A stretch of DNA of 64,000 bases, taken from Virgibacillus ndiopensis. Its GTDB lineage: Bacteria > Bacillota > Bacilli > Bacillales > Amphibacillaceae. The position numbers and the translations under genes were made by a program. The stretch's first letter is position 1. Each line of letters starts with the position of its first letter. The stretch lies in the NCBI RefSeq assembly GCF_900187325.1, contig NZ_FZMZ01000006.1:744001-808000 (forward strand), written 5' to 3'. The notes under the pieces were generated by a model that was not told where the DNA came from, ran no database searches, and saw nothing but the letters and a program-made list of their open reading frames with translations. Positions 1-8,466 of this stretch are shown piece after piece.

Positions 1-4
1 ATGT

Positions 5-98
5 TAATACGATCCAGATTAACTCAAATACGCGCCAAAAATTAAAAATACGCGCCAAATTAATGGAAATACGAGAGAAAATCTTCCAAATACGATCC
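5..98. repeat. Phased ATACG(A/C)(G/T)CC repeat array 1
   Basis: Five short units begin with ATAC at 7, 28, 48, 69 and 90, so spacing is 21, 20, 21 and 21 bp. Units read like AATACGATCC or AATACGCGCC, separated by AT-rich spacers. The same family recurs at 22186, 23381 and 27546 in the same orientation. The array may continue left of the window. Confidence 0.75.
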
Positions 99-258
99 GC
101 TCCTCAACGCAGGGAATTTCGCAAATACAATTATGGGTACTTGTAAAATATTTTTTCGAAAAATGAAAAAAGTATTGATAAAAAACGAATATTATAATAT
201 ATTAGATTTATAAGAATTATGAAAACCCTTTCATTAGTTTCATATTTTTTTAAGTCCA

Positions 259-276
259 TGTGTAAACGTTTACACA
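259..276. promoter_or_regulatory. LacI-type operator, perfect palindrome
   Basis: TGTGTAAACGTTTACACA is an 18-bp perfect palindrome with a central CG, as bound by LacI-family regulators. Close copies occur at 8432, 16449 and 17619. The core (261-276) also fits the CcpA cre consensus, so catabolite control at the same site is possible. Confidence 0.8.
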
Positions 277-294
277 TTTTATTTACACACTTTC

Positions 295-310
295 TGTATA
301 CGTTTACATA
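295..310. promoter_or_regulatory. Second LacI-type operator half-matching the first
   Basis: TGTATACGTTTACATA has one arm mismatch and a central CG. Its centre is 34 bp from the centre of the 259-276 palindrome, and it overlaps the possible -10 element. Tandem operators would allow tight repression of the importer operon. Confidence 0.55.
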
Positions 311-487
311 CATACGTTTTTCTCTAGATGTCTAAATATTGCATAAATTATTAACCCAACATAATGATAATCAGATTAAACTTCCGTCAATCAAAAGCTT
401 TGAAAGGGGTGATCTTCAAAGAAAATTCGTCTAAAGGAACTATTTACTTCAATTTTTTAACAAGTCATATAAAAAAGGGGAGAAATT

Positions 488-1843
488 ATGAGGAAAAACA
501 AGTTGTTAGTTGTTTTGATTTCACTATTTACGCTTGTTATTTTAATGGCAGGATGTAAGGGGACGGGCCCAGAAGGAGAAAGCGCTGGAGCAGAATCTGA
601 TAAGACGGAATCTGGAAAAACAGTTATTGATTTTTGGGTTTCATGGGGGGATGGTAAGGCAGATTGGTTTAATAAGTGGATTGATAAATACAATGAATCA
701 CAAGATGAAGTAGAAGTTAAAGCTACCTTTATCGCTGGTGATGCTTGGGATCAAAAAGTTAAAGCGGCTCAAGCGGCAGGTACGGGCCCAGATGTTATGA
801 CGATGAACTATGGTAGTATTGTTTTTTCTGCTCAACAAGGGAAAATCCAACCTTTAGATGAATATGTAGATCCGGCAATTTTTGAAGATCTTCATGATTT
901 TGCTAATGAATTCGTATCGTTTGACGGTAAGCACTATGCATATCCATTTAATGCTGAACCTGGTTCCATTCTCTTATATAGAAAAGATTTCTTTGAAGAG
1001 GCTGGACTGGATCCAGAACAGCCACCTGAAACCTGGGATGAGTTAATTGAATATGGTAAAAAGCTGTCCAAAGATGGAAGATATGGTTTGACTGCTGCAG
1101 GTAATACTAATGATCTTGCGTGGTCTCACTGGGGACTTCAAGCTATGACCGGTCAATTACCAATAAATGAAGATTGGTCAGAAGCAACCATTAACAATGA
1201 AGGTTATAAAAAGCTATTTAAGTTTTGGAATACCTTATACGAAGAAGGGATTTTTCCAAAACAACAACCAGGTATGTATACAGAAATCCAGCCTTTGGTC
1301 GATGGTCGTACAGCAATGATGTTTAATGGTTCATTTACATTTGATGCATTGAGAAATGAATATGCAGATGTAGTCGATAAGATCGGGGTAGCTCCACTAC
1401 CAACTCCAGATGGTAATTATAAACAACCGACTTCTGCAATGGGTGGATGGACATTTGTAGTCGATGGGAATTCTAAGCATCCAGAAGAAGCTGCTAAGTT
1501 TATTGAGTGGTTCCTTGGAGGGGATCCAGAAATCATGGTTGATTTCTTTGAACTATCTAACTTCTCAAGTTTCACAGGACGTAAATCTGTCGATGAGGCA
1601 TTAAAAGATCACCCTCAAGCTTCAAATGATGAATGGAGAAAAATACTGTTAGAAAAGGTTATTCCATATGCTGTACCAGAACCAATTCATGCATGGGAAA
1701 TTAGTTTAGCTTATGCGAATGCATTGGAGCGTGTATATTTACAAGGGCAGGATATTGATGAATCATTGAAACAGGCTGAAAAAGAAATTAACGATTATAT
1801 TGAAGCGAACGATTATGCAGGAACTAATCCTAGACTTCAGTAA
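488..1843 (+). CDS. Sugar ABC transporter solute-binding lipoprotein
   Basis: This is the extracellular substrate-binding lipoprotein of a carbohydrate ABC importer (MalE/UgpB-like, family 1 solute-binding proteins), 451 aa. The N-terminus is a lipoprotein signal ending in a MAGC lipobox with Cys23 as the lipidation site, followed by an acidic linker. The body has the family's features (GTGPDVMTMN near residue 98, YPFNAEPGSILLYRKDFF near 155). It starts at an ATG preceded by AGGGGAGA. It is first in an operon with two permeases and enzymes, under LacI-type operators. No ATPase gene is in the operon, so a shared MsmX-like ATPase elsewhere is likely. Arabino-oligosaccharides are the inferred ligand; the sequence alone does not show specificity. 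Confidence 0.93.
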   Translation: MRKNKLLVVLISLFTLVILMAGCKGTGPEGESAGAESDKTESGKTVIDFWVSWGDGKADWFNKWIDKYNESQDEVEVKATFIAGDAWDQKVKAAQAAGTGPDVMTMNYGSIVFSAQQGKIQPLDEYVDPAIFEDLHDFANEFVSFDGKHYAYPFNAEPGSILLYRKDFFEEAGLDPEQPPETWDELIEYGKKLSKDGRYGLTAAGNTNDLAWSHWGLQAMTGQLPINEDWSEATINNEGYKKLFKFWNTLYEEGIFPKQQPGMYTEIQPLVDGRTAMMFNGSFTFDALRNEYADVVDKIGVAPLPTPDGNYKQPTSAMGGWTFVVDGNSKHPEEAAKFIEWFLGGDPEIMVDFFELSNFSSFTGRKSVDEALKDHPQASNDEWRKILLEKVIPYAVPEPIHAWEISLAYANALERVYLQGQDIDESLKQAEKEINDYIEANDYAGTNPRLQ

Positions 1844-1866
1844 TTACTAGTAGAAATTTAATTTGG

Positions 1867-1896
1867 GGGTTTAGATATGGATTTATATCTAAACCT
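1867..1896 (+). terminator. Intercistronic hairpin after the binding-protein gene
   Basis: GGTTTAGATAT (1868-1878) pairs with ATATCTAAACC (1885-1895) as an 11-bp stem with a 6-nt loop, followed by no long U run. It probably stabilises or partly terminates the transcript, giving more binding protein than permease. Confidence 0.6.
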
Positions 1897-1924
1897 CTAA
1901 ATTATTAGAGAAATGGGTGGGTAT

Positions 1925-2815
1925 ATGAAAAAATTATCTGCAATTAATCGATCCGATAAGAAAACAGCATTTTTAATGTTATTGCCACTTATCGGTTTAT
2001 TAACTGCTTTTGTTATCATTCCATTGTTTTATGCTGTATTTGTTAGTTTTTATAAGTGGAATTTTTATCAAGAAAATATTTTTATCGGGTTTGAGAACTA
2101 CAAGCGAGTTTTATCGGATCCTTTATTTTACAAAGCTATGTGGACTGGATTAAAATTCGCTGCAATCGTTATCCCTATACAATTTGTATTGGCATTTTTG
2201 TTTGCAAATTTGATACGAACATTAGGAGGGAAATTTGGTGGTTTTGTAAAAACTTCTATTTATATTCCTCATGTTATATCCGGGGTAGTTGCATCTATTA
2301 TTTTTCTATTCATTTATGACTTTGATGGAGGACTAGCTAACTTTATTATCCAGTCCTTAGGTTTGGAAAAAGTCGCTTGGCTTGCTGATGTGAAATTTGC
2401 ACTAGCTAGTATTTCCGTTCCGGCAATTTGGCTTGGATTTGGTCTTACAACACTTGTTATGCTTGCAGGATTAAACGATATCCCTAAAACATATTATGAA
2501 GCTGCAGTAATTGATGGTGCCAATGCATGGCATAAAATGATTTATATTACTATTCCATTATTGAAAAATATATTCTTGTATCTACTAGTGGTTGGTGTAA
2601 CTGGGGCGATTCAACAGTTTGATTTACCTTATTTAATGACCGGTGGAGGTCCTCTGAATGAGACCATGACACCAAACCTATTTATATTTACTCATTTCAC
2701 CAAGGACCCTTACATGGGGTATACAGTGTCATCAGCACTGCTTCTATTTGTAATTTTGGCAGTTATCTCAGCTGTTATTTTTAAACTGTTTAACTCGAAA
2801 AAGATGGACAGTTAA
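1925..2815 (+). CDS. Sugar ABC transporter permease (MalF type)
   Basis: Inner-membrane subunit of the importer, 296 aa, about six membrane helices. The EAA loop that docks on the ATPase is visible as YEAAVIDGANAWHKMIYITIPLL near residues 190-212. An upstream ATG at 1913 is in frame, but the ribosome site GGGTGGG sits directly before the ATG at 1925, giving MKKLSAINRS, so 1925 is preferred. It follows the binding protein after a hairpin and precedes the MalG-type partner by 21 bp. Confidence 0.92.
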   Translation: MKKLSAINRSDKKTAFLMLLPLIGLLTAFVIIPLFYAVFVSFYKWNFYQENIFIGFENYKRVLSDPLFYKAMWTGLKFAAIVIPIQFVLAFLFANLIRTLGGKFGGFVKTSIYIPHVISGVVASIIFLFIYDFDGGLANFIIQSLGLEKVAWLADVKFALASISVPAIWLGFGLTTLVMLAGLNDIPKTYYEAAVIDGANAWHKMIYITIPLLKNIFLYLLVVGVTGAIQQFDLPYLMTGGGPLNETMTPNLFIFTHFTKDPYMGYTVSSALLLFVILAVISAVIFKLFNSKKMDS

Positions 2816-2836
2816 ACGAAACTGGAGGTATACCGT

Positions 2837-3655
2837 ATGAAAGAAAAATTAAATATATATGGTTTAAAATTAATTGGTTTTCTTGTAGCAATACTGTCTA
2901 TTTTTCCTTTAATTTGGATGGCGATGGCTGGTTTTAAAAAAGAGTCGGAAGTACTTTCATATCCTTTTAAGTTTTTTCCATCAGAATGGATTTTGACTAA
3001 CTATATAGAACTGTTACAAAATCCAGCATTCATGCGGTCAATTGGATTGACATTGTTTGTTGCTGTGGTAGCGACAACTTTAATTATCTTTATCAATTCA
3101 ATGGCTGCCTATGTATTTGCGAGATTAGAATTTCCAACGAAAAATTTCTGGTGGCTTTATGTAATCATGACGTTGTTTATTCCGTCGATGGCCATTTTGA
3201 TTCCATCTTATATAGTAGTTGCTAAGTTGCATATGCTTAACACTATTTATGTTTTGATTATTCCGGGTATTGCATCTGCGATGAATGTGTTTTTGATACG
3301 GCAATTTTATTTAAATATACCAACAGAACTGGAGGATGCGGCTTTTATTGATGGGGCGAACAGATTCAAGATTTATTGGTATATCTTTTTACCTTTATCT
3401 GTACCAGTTTTTGTACTAGTTGGTATCACTGCGTTTTTAGGCTACTGGAATTCACTGATTTGGCCAATTATGACCATTTCTGATGAAAGATTATACCAAA
3501 TTATGCAGCTGTTAGCATATTTCCGTTCCGATCAAGGGAATGATTGGGCAATGATTATGGCTGGTTCGACCATTGCTGCTATACCAGTAATTGTTCTATT
3601 CCTTATTTTCCAAAGGCATCTTATTGAAGGGATTAAAATTTCGGGTATTAAATAA
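2837..3655 (+). CDS. Sugar ABC transporter permease (MalG type)
   Basis: Second permease subunit, 272 aa, about six membrane helices. The EAA loop reads EDAAFIDGANRFKIYWYIFLPL near residue 168, and the C-terminus (RHLIEGIKISGIK) is typical of MalG-family proteins. An ACTGGAGG ribosome site lies before the ATG. With 488-1843 and 1925-2815 it makes a CUT1-type importer lacking its own ATPase. Confidence 0.92.
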   Translation: MKEKLNIYGLKLIGFLVAILSIFPLIWMAMAGFKKESEVLSYPFKFFPSEWILTNYIELLQNPAFMRSIGLTLFVAVVATTLIIFINSMAAYVFARLEFPTKNFWWLYVIMTLFIPSMAILIPSYIVVAKLHMLNTIYVLIIPGIASAMNVFLIRQFYLNIPTELEDAAFIDGANRFKIYWYIFLPLSVPVFVLVGITAFLGYWNSLIWPIMTISDERLYQIMQLLAYFRSDQGNDWAMIMAGSTIAAIPVIVLFLIFQRHLIEGIKISGIK

Positions 3656-3679
3656 TCTACATATCCTGGGGAGTGGAAA

Positions 3680-4684
3680 ATGTTGAATATAGAGGTTACT
3701 TATGGTGATGAAATACTAGATACACATATGCGGAAACTAAATAATTATGTAGTAATAACAGATCCAATCCCCTGGAATCTTTATCAACATTTATTTCAAC
3801 AAAAGCCTAAAAAAGTGATAATGCCAGGAACTTTAGATAAGGATCTTTTGGATGAGATGATTGAAACCATTCCGCAAGATGTTGAGTTTGTTGGTTTGGG
3901 TGGGGGAGCGGTTATTGATGCTGCTAAATATTTTGCTTATTTACGTGATAGGACCCCTACTTTAATTCCGACAATTACTTCGAGCAATGCCCATTTTTCC
4001 GATTTTATTTCGGTTCAGCGTAATGGCGCCGCGTTTGGGTTTAAAAAGATTGGGTGGCCAAAGCAGGTGATTGTTGATTATGCATTAATAGAAATGGCTG
4101 ATCCTAGATGGAATAGGGCAGGCTATGGGGATTTATTATTTTTACAAACGGCATTGAATGATTGGGTGCTTGCTGCCCAAGAAGGAAAGGCAATGCCTGT
4201 TGATCCTCGTTTGGAGGAAGCGGTTAAGTCTATTATGCAGGATGCAATTGAACATGCTGAGGAAATTGGGTCTATGTCCAAAAGGGGATTGGATAGATTA
4301 ATAAAATTAATTGAAAAATCGAGTCGCCTTATAATGGATAATCTTACGGTTCCATTAAGTGCAGGGGCAGAACATCTCTTTGCATGGAATTTTGAACAGG
4401 TAACAGGTAGACATTTAATTCATGGAGAATTGGTTTCATTAGGAATAATCATAACCTCCTATCTGCAGAAACGTAATTACCACGAATTGAAAGATGCTTT
4501 AGATAAAGCTAACGTAATCTATCATCCTGACCAACTTCAAGTTAGCTGGGAAGAAATAAAAGAAACATTGCTAACAGTTGGAGCGTATAATCGGAAGTTT
4601 CGTAATTTCTACACTATTTTTGATCAAGTGGAATGGACAAAGGTACAATTAAAAGAAATCCAGGATGTTATATATGCTCGATGA
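3680..4684 (+). CDS. AraM/EgsA-like glycerol-1-phosphate dehydrogenase family protein
   Basis: A 334-aa member of the iron/zinc alcohol dehydrogenase and dehydroquinate-synthase fold, closest in look to sn-glycerol-1-phosphate dehydrogenases (AraM/EgsA). Visible are the nucleotide-binding GLGGGAVIDAAKYFA (near 73-87), TITSSNAHFSDF, and candidate metal ligands Asp in AGYGDLL, His in AGAEHLFAWNFE and His in LIHGELVSLG. B. subtilis AraM is encoded in its arabinose operon beside an ABC importer, a similar setting. Substrate here is unknown; a polyol phosphate or sugar alcohol is possible. The gene is 24 bp after the permease and clearly in the operon. It is shorter than AraM (about 390 aa). Confidence 0.72.
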   Translation: MLNIEVTYGDEILDTHMRKLNNYVVITDPIPWNLYQHLFQQKPKKVIMPGTLDKDLLDEMIETIPQDVEFVGLGGGAVIDAAKYFAYLRDRTPTLIPTITSSNAHFSDFISVQRNGAAFGFKKIGWPKQVIVDYALIEMADPRWNRAGYGDLLFLQTALNDWVLAAQEGKAMPVDPRLEEAVKSIMQDAIEHAEEIGSMSKRGLDRLIKLIEKSSRLIMDNLTVPLSAGAEHLFAWNFEQVTGRHLIHGELVSLGIIITSYLQKRNYHELKDALDKANVIYHPDQLQVSWEEIKETLLTVGAYNRKFRNFYTIFDQVEWTKVQLKEIQDVIYAR

Positions 4685-4711
4685 TATCTATTACTTTCCA
4701 GGAGGATTAAT

Positions 4712-6940
4712 ATGCTTGTACTAGAAAATGATAATGTTTCTATATCATTTAACGAAGAGGCAGGTTGGATTAGCAGTATTTTTGATAAACGAAGACAAAT
4801 AGAATATATTCCCCAAAAGCGAGAGGCTACGGCTTTTCGTCTAGAACTGGAGAATAAATTAACTAGTGATTTTCAACGATTTACTTATTCGAGTATCGAT
4901 ACAGGAGATAGATCTGGATATAAGTTTACCTGGAATTTAAAACAGCAGATTACCATAACTGCTACGATTCAGTTGAATCATGATGCTGATGAAATTCATT
5001 TTTATAGTGATGTACATAATCAATCGGACGAACCAATCGTAAGTTTGGAGTATCCGATTATTACCAATATCGATGCAATTACCGAAAATGGACAAGACGA
5101 TTATCTTGCTCATAGTTTTGCGACGGGTATTCGAATTCATAATCCTCTCGTTCATTTTACAAAGGATTGGAATGGCTTTAGATACATGCCTTATCCGGAA
5201 AGCTTTTCAGGTTCGACGATGCAGTTCTTCAGCTTTTATGGTCAAGGAAAAGGTGGGCTTTATTTTGCTGCTTACGATAGTGAGAGTTACTCCAAATGGC
5301 TGAATTTTTATAAACGAGACAACGAACTATTGGAAGCGTCCTTTATTCATGGATGTGAGGACATAGGTGCTAAGAAAGGAATCAATGTCCCATATCCTGT
5401 TGTAGTAAAGGTGTTGGAGGGTAAGGATTGGTATGAAGGTGCGGATATTTATAAGGAATGGGCTATTAACCAATATTGGTGTCAAAAAGGTGTTCTGGCC
5501 GATGCTGATGAAACGAATAAAGCCAAATGGTTGATGGAAGATGTTGGAGTTTCAACATTTGGAATAAATGCAGGTCGTGACCGTTCAGAATGGATCCGTA
5601 ACTATCACAACTATATGGATACCAAGATATTTCACATTCTTGGTCCGGATTGGCCAAACAAAACACAGGATTTCAGAAACAACCTACCAGGAGGACTTAA
5701 TGACTGGTTTCCGACAAATTTTAACAAAGACAATATAAAGCTTATGGAGAGCCTTGGCGATAAATATGCACCGTTCGAATTTGATTATTTATTCAATGTT
5801 AATGGTACAGATGGTGAGCGGGGCAAAGGGGCAATGCAACAGATCCCTTCACCATCAAAAAGTATAGATAACTATCCATTTCCATTTGTATGTCCAGTAG
5901 ACCCTTATGTACAAGAACTCCATGTTCAGCGTGATGAAACCCTTCAAGAAGAAGCAGATGTGGATGCTATCTATTACGACATTTCTGCAAATAATATTTT
6001 AAAGGTTTGCATGGATGAATCGCATGGGCATCCAGTGGGAGCGGGAAGGCAAATCACGAAGGCATACAGAAAAAATTATATCAACACGAAACAAGCAATG
6101 AAGAAAAAAGCGGAAGACCGTTATATTCCGATGGGAACAGAAATGATGAATGAAGTTTTTCTAGATGTGCTTGACTATTATCAGGCGCGTGCAGGAGGAC
6201 AACCCGCTGCACCACTAGAAGGTTGGAATACGAGAGAATTGCTGAAGACTGGTGATGCGGAGCTAATCCCGATGTTTGCTTATGTGTATCATGAATATGG
6301 TCCAGTAAGGTTAGATGGATGGGGAAAAGTTGTAGAAGAAATAGGCGATTTATTCTATTTTACGGTAGCACGTACGTATCTTTGGGGAGGGTTGTACGAA
6401 CTGAATCATGAATACAGTCCAATGGAAGCAATCGAAGGAAAAGAAAATATTTCTGAAGAGCATTATTATCCATTTGATCCAATTGGATTTGAATTTTCAC
6501 CTGAGAGAGCAACTTATATTTCCAAGTTTGCAAATGCAAGAACGGGCTTCGGGAATAAATATTTAGCGTATGGGAAAATGCTGAGACCGCTTGAATTTGA
6601 GTGTCAGAATGCAAATCTGAATTGGTTTCATTATAACTGTGACAAAAATTTTAGTGAATTTAATGATTCAGGGGAGTTAGAGGTAAACTCCATTGTTCAT
6701 TCTGCTTGGCAGTATCGTGATGAACGTATCGGTTTGTTTTTTGCAAACGTCACTGAAAAAGCACAAAGGATCAAACTGGATTTAAATTTGGATAACTATT
6801 CCTTAGCTAAAACTGAATTTGCTGTTTGTATGGTTACAGAGATGGAAAGAGATGAAATGTTTGTTTTAAAAAAGAATGAAGTAAAAAACTTGGAAATAGA
6901 AATTCCTGAAAAAAGTGTTATCTTACTGGAAATCTCTTAG
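4712..6940 (+). CDS. Large putative glycoside hydrolase, DUF6259-like
   Basis: A 742-aa cytosolic protein (no signal peptide) with the layout of a retaining glycosidase: N-terminal beta-rich part (1-250), central TIM-barrel-like part (270-620) and C-terminal beta domain (640-742). I recall similar proteins under DUF6259, but this is memory of the family, not a search. Candidate catalytic acids are Asp in AIYYDISANN (about 424) and Glu in PMGTEMMNEVF (about 475), an arrangement reminiscent of clan GH-D enzymes. AGGAGG precedes the ATG. It lies in the ABC-importer operon, so it likely acts on an imported oligosaccharide. No activity can be assigned. Confidence 0.6.
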   Translation: MLVLENDNVSISFNEEAGWISSIFDKRRQIEYIPQKREATAFRLELENKLTSDFQRFTYSSIDTGDRSGYKFTWNLKQQITITATIQLNHDADEIHFYSDVHNQSDEPIVSLEYPIITNIDAITENGQDDYLAHSFATGIRIHNPLVHFTKDWNGFRYMPYPESFSGSTMQFFSFYGQGKGGLYFAAYDSESYSKWLNFYKRDNELLEASFIHGCEDIGAKKGINVPYPVVVKVLEGKDWYEGADIYKEWAINQYWCQKGVLADADETNKAKWLMEDVGVSTFGINAGRDRSEWIRNYHNYMDTKIFHILGPDWPNKTQDFRNNLPGGLNDWFPTNFNKDNIKLMESLGDKYAPFEFDYLFNVNGTDGERGKGAMQQIPSPSKSIDNYPFPFVCPVDPYVQELHVQRDETLQEEADVDAIYYDISANNILKVCMDESHGHPVGAGRQITKAYRKNYINTKQAMKKKAEDRYIPMGTEMMNEVFLDVLDYYQARAGGQPAAPLEGWNTRELLKTGDAELIPMFAYVYHEYGPVRLDGWGKVVEEIGDLFYFTVARTYLWGGLYELNHEYSPMEAIEGKENISEEHYYPFDPIGFEFSPERATYISKFANARTGFGNKYLAYGKMLRPLEFECQNANLNWFHYNCDKNFSEFNDSGELEVNSIVHSAWQYRDERIGLFFANVTEKAQRIKLDLNLDNYSLAKTEFAVCMVTEMERDEMFVLKKNEVKNLEIEIPEKSVILLEIS

Positions 6941-7020
6941 GAGGCGATCAACGATTAGTAAACAGAAAATTCTTGAGCCAGGATTTCCCGAATGGAAAAA
7001 ATAATATGGAGGTGTAATGG

Positions 7021-8361
7021 ATGGACAATAACATGAATGTTGTATTTATCATGACAGACCAGCAAAGGGCAGATGTGATTGGCGAGGACCGTCATCCTTG
7101 CGCAGATTTTCCAAACATGGAACAGCTCAAGAATGAATCGGTATTCTTTGACAACTTTTTCACAGCTGCTTCACCATGTGTTCCTTCACGGTATTCTTTT
7201 TTGACAGGAAGGCAGCCATGGAAGAATGGTGTTAGTGGTAATAGAAAATTTAGTACGGAAGGTGAAACAACGTGGATGCAATTATTGAGAAGATATGGGT
7301 ATCGCTGTGTTTCTGTAGGGAAGACACACATGATTCATGCGGGAAGCTTTCATATCCAGGTTCCTGTTGGGAAATCCTTTGGAGACCAGGATGGATGGAA
7401 TCACTTTAATCCAGAAGCTTCTCCGGAATCGGATGAAAACTATTATGATATTCATATTGCTAGGCGGGCCTGTGATGCATTAGATCGTTTAAATGATACA
7501 GAACCATTTGCTATGTTTGTCGGGTTTCACGCACCACATGAACCATATGTAATGCCTGAGAAATACTTGGACTTTTGTAAGCCTGAGGATGTTCCGTTAC
7601 CAGCAAATCGATCTGATAATGAATACGAAACTAAATCAGAAGCTTATCGGAGACGTCACGATCTGTTTAAAAATATGTTTGGAGAAATGACGGAAGAGAA
7701 GATTCGGAAAGGAATAGCTGGTCATTTCTGTTTACTTAAAATGGTAGACGATTGCCTAGGAATGATTAATGAGAAATTGAAGGAAAAAGATCTCTTGGAA
7801 AATACCTTGGTTGTATTCGCATCAGACCATGGGGAATTGCTCGGTGAACATGGTTTATTTAATAAAGCTGCAACTGCATATGAATCTGAAATTCGGGTTC
7901 CGTTCATGGTTCGATTTCCAGATGGATTTAAAGCAGGAGAACGCGTTGAAAGTCTAGCGTCAAGCATTGATTTTGTACCAACACTTTTTAACATAATGGG
8001 ATTATCTCCGGATGTTACGTTACCTGGTTTCTCACTAGTTCCATCTATTGAAGAGGGAACGGCTGTACGAGATTATGTGACACTCGCAGACGGTGATGGC
8101 ACAATGGGCATTCGGACAAAGGAATATAAATTATGGTATAACTCTAATTTTAAAGATGGAGAAATGTATGATCTGATAAATGATCCAGACGAACTCCATA
8201 ACTTATATCACGACGAGGACTCTAAGGAACTGCGTAGTGAATTGTTTGAATTAACGCTTCATGCCAGGATGGTAGATGATGATCGTGATAATATTCCTAC
8301 AAAGCGAGAAAAACGATTGCATGATGAAGTAAAATCCTCCTATGAGCCTGAGGTGGTTTGA
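7021..8361 (+). CDS. Sulfatase family hydrolase
   Basis: A 446-aa arylsulfatase-type enzyme of the alkaline phosphatase fold. The formylglycine motif C-x-P-x-R is seen as CVPSR with Cys53. Metal ligands are expected in MTDQQRAD (residues 11-18) and ASDHGELLGEHG (near 267). No signal peptide is present, so it should act in the cytosol on an imported sulfated or phosphorylated ester. Activation would need a formylglycine-generating or anSME enzyme, not found in this window. GGAGGTG lies before the start. It ends the importer operon, 105 bp before the lacI start. A related phosphodiesterase or phosphonate hydrolase role cannot be excluded. Confidence 0.82.
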   Translation: MDNNMNVVFIMTDQQRADVIGEDRHPCADFPNMEQLKNESVFFDNFFTAASPCVPSRYSFLTGRQPWKNGVSGNRKFSTEGETTWMQLLRRYGYRCVSVGKTHMIHAGSFHIQVPVGKSFGDQDGWNHFNPEASPESDENYYDIHIARRACDALDRLNDTEPFAMFVGFHAPHEPYVMPEKYLDFCKPEDVPLPANRSDNEYETKSEAYRRRHDLFKNMFGEMTEEKIRKGIAGHFCLLKMVDDCLGMINEKLKEKDLLENTLVVFASDHGELLGEHGLFNKAATAYESEIRVPFMVRFPDGFKAGERVESLASSIDFVPTLFNIMGLSPDVTLPGFSLVPSIEEGTAVRDYVTLADGDGTMGIRTKEYKLWYNSNFKDGEMYDLINDPDELHNLYHDEDSKELRSELFELTLHARMVDDDRDNIPTKREKRLHDEVKSSYEPEVV

Positions 8362-8399
8362 AGTGATATATAAATTTTTGAAAATTTCTTGTAAAACAG

Positions 8400-8428
8400 T
8401 TGAAAGCTAAATGGATCTATTATATAGT
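8400..8428 (+). promoter_or_regulatory. Sigma-A promoter of the lacI operon
   Basis: TTGAAA (8400-8405), a 17-bp spacer and TATAGT (8423-8428) fit the vegetative consensus well. The predicted start of transcription falls inside the operator at 8432-8447, so the regulator should repress its own operon. Confidence 0.75.
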
Positions 8429-8431
8429 ATA

Positions 8432-8447
8432 TGTAAACGATTACACA
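8432..8447. promoter_or_regulatory. LacI-type operator before lacI operon
   Basis: TGTAAACGATTACACA matches the other operators of this locus (259, 16449, 17619) with a central CG. It lies just after the -10 box, in a roadblock or initiation-blocking position. Confidence 0.75.
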
Positions 8448-8466
8448 TTTAACAGGAAGTGATCCA

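Larger units (their letters stand above)
99..487. other. Regulatory leader upstream of the ABC importer operon
   Basis: No convincing gene lies here. The stretch carries two operator-like palindromes (259-276 and 295-310), a possible promoter (TTTACA 282-287, 17-bp gap, TACATA 305-310) and a leader of about 170 nt before the first gene, ending in an AGGGGAGA ribosome site. I recognised no riboswitch fold in the leader. The promoter call is weak. Confidence 0.5.

Noticed and set aside
131-313. Short minus-strand frame over the operator region
   Set aside because: It lies on AT-rich regulatory DNA with palindromes, has no ribosome site and no recognisable protein pattern.
488-4684. Importer operon as B. 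subtilis-type L-arabinose araDLMNPQ
   Set aside because: The order of importer plus AraM-like gene recalls it, but araA, araB and araD are missing and the regulator is LacI- not GntR/AraR-type.
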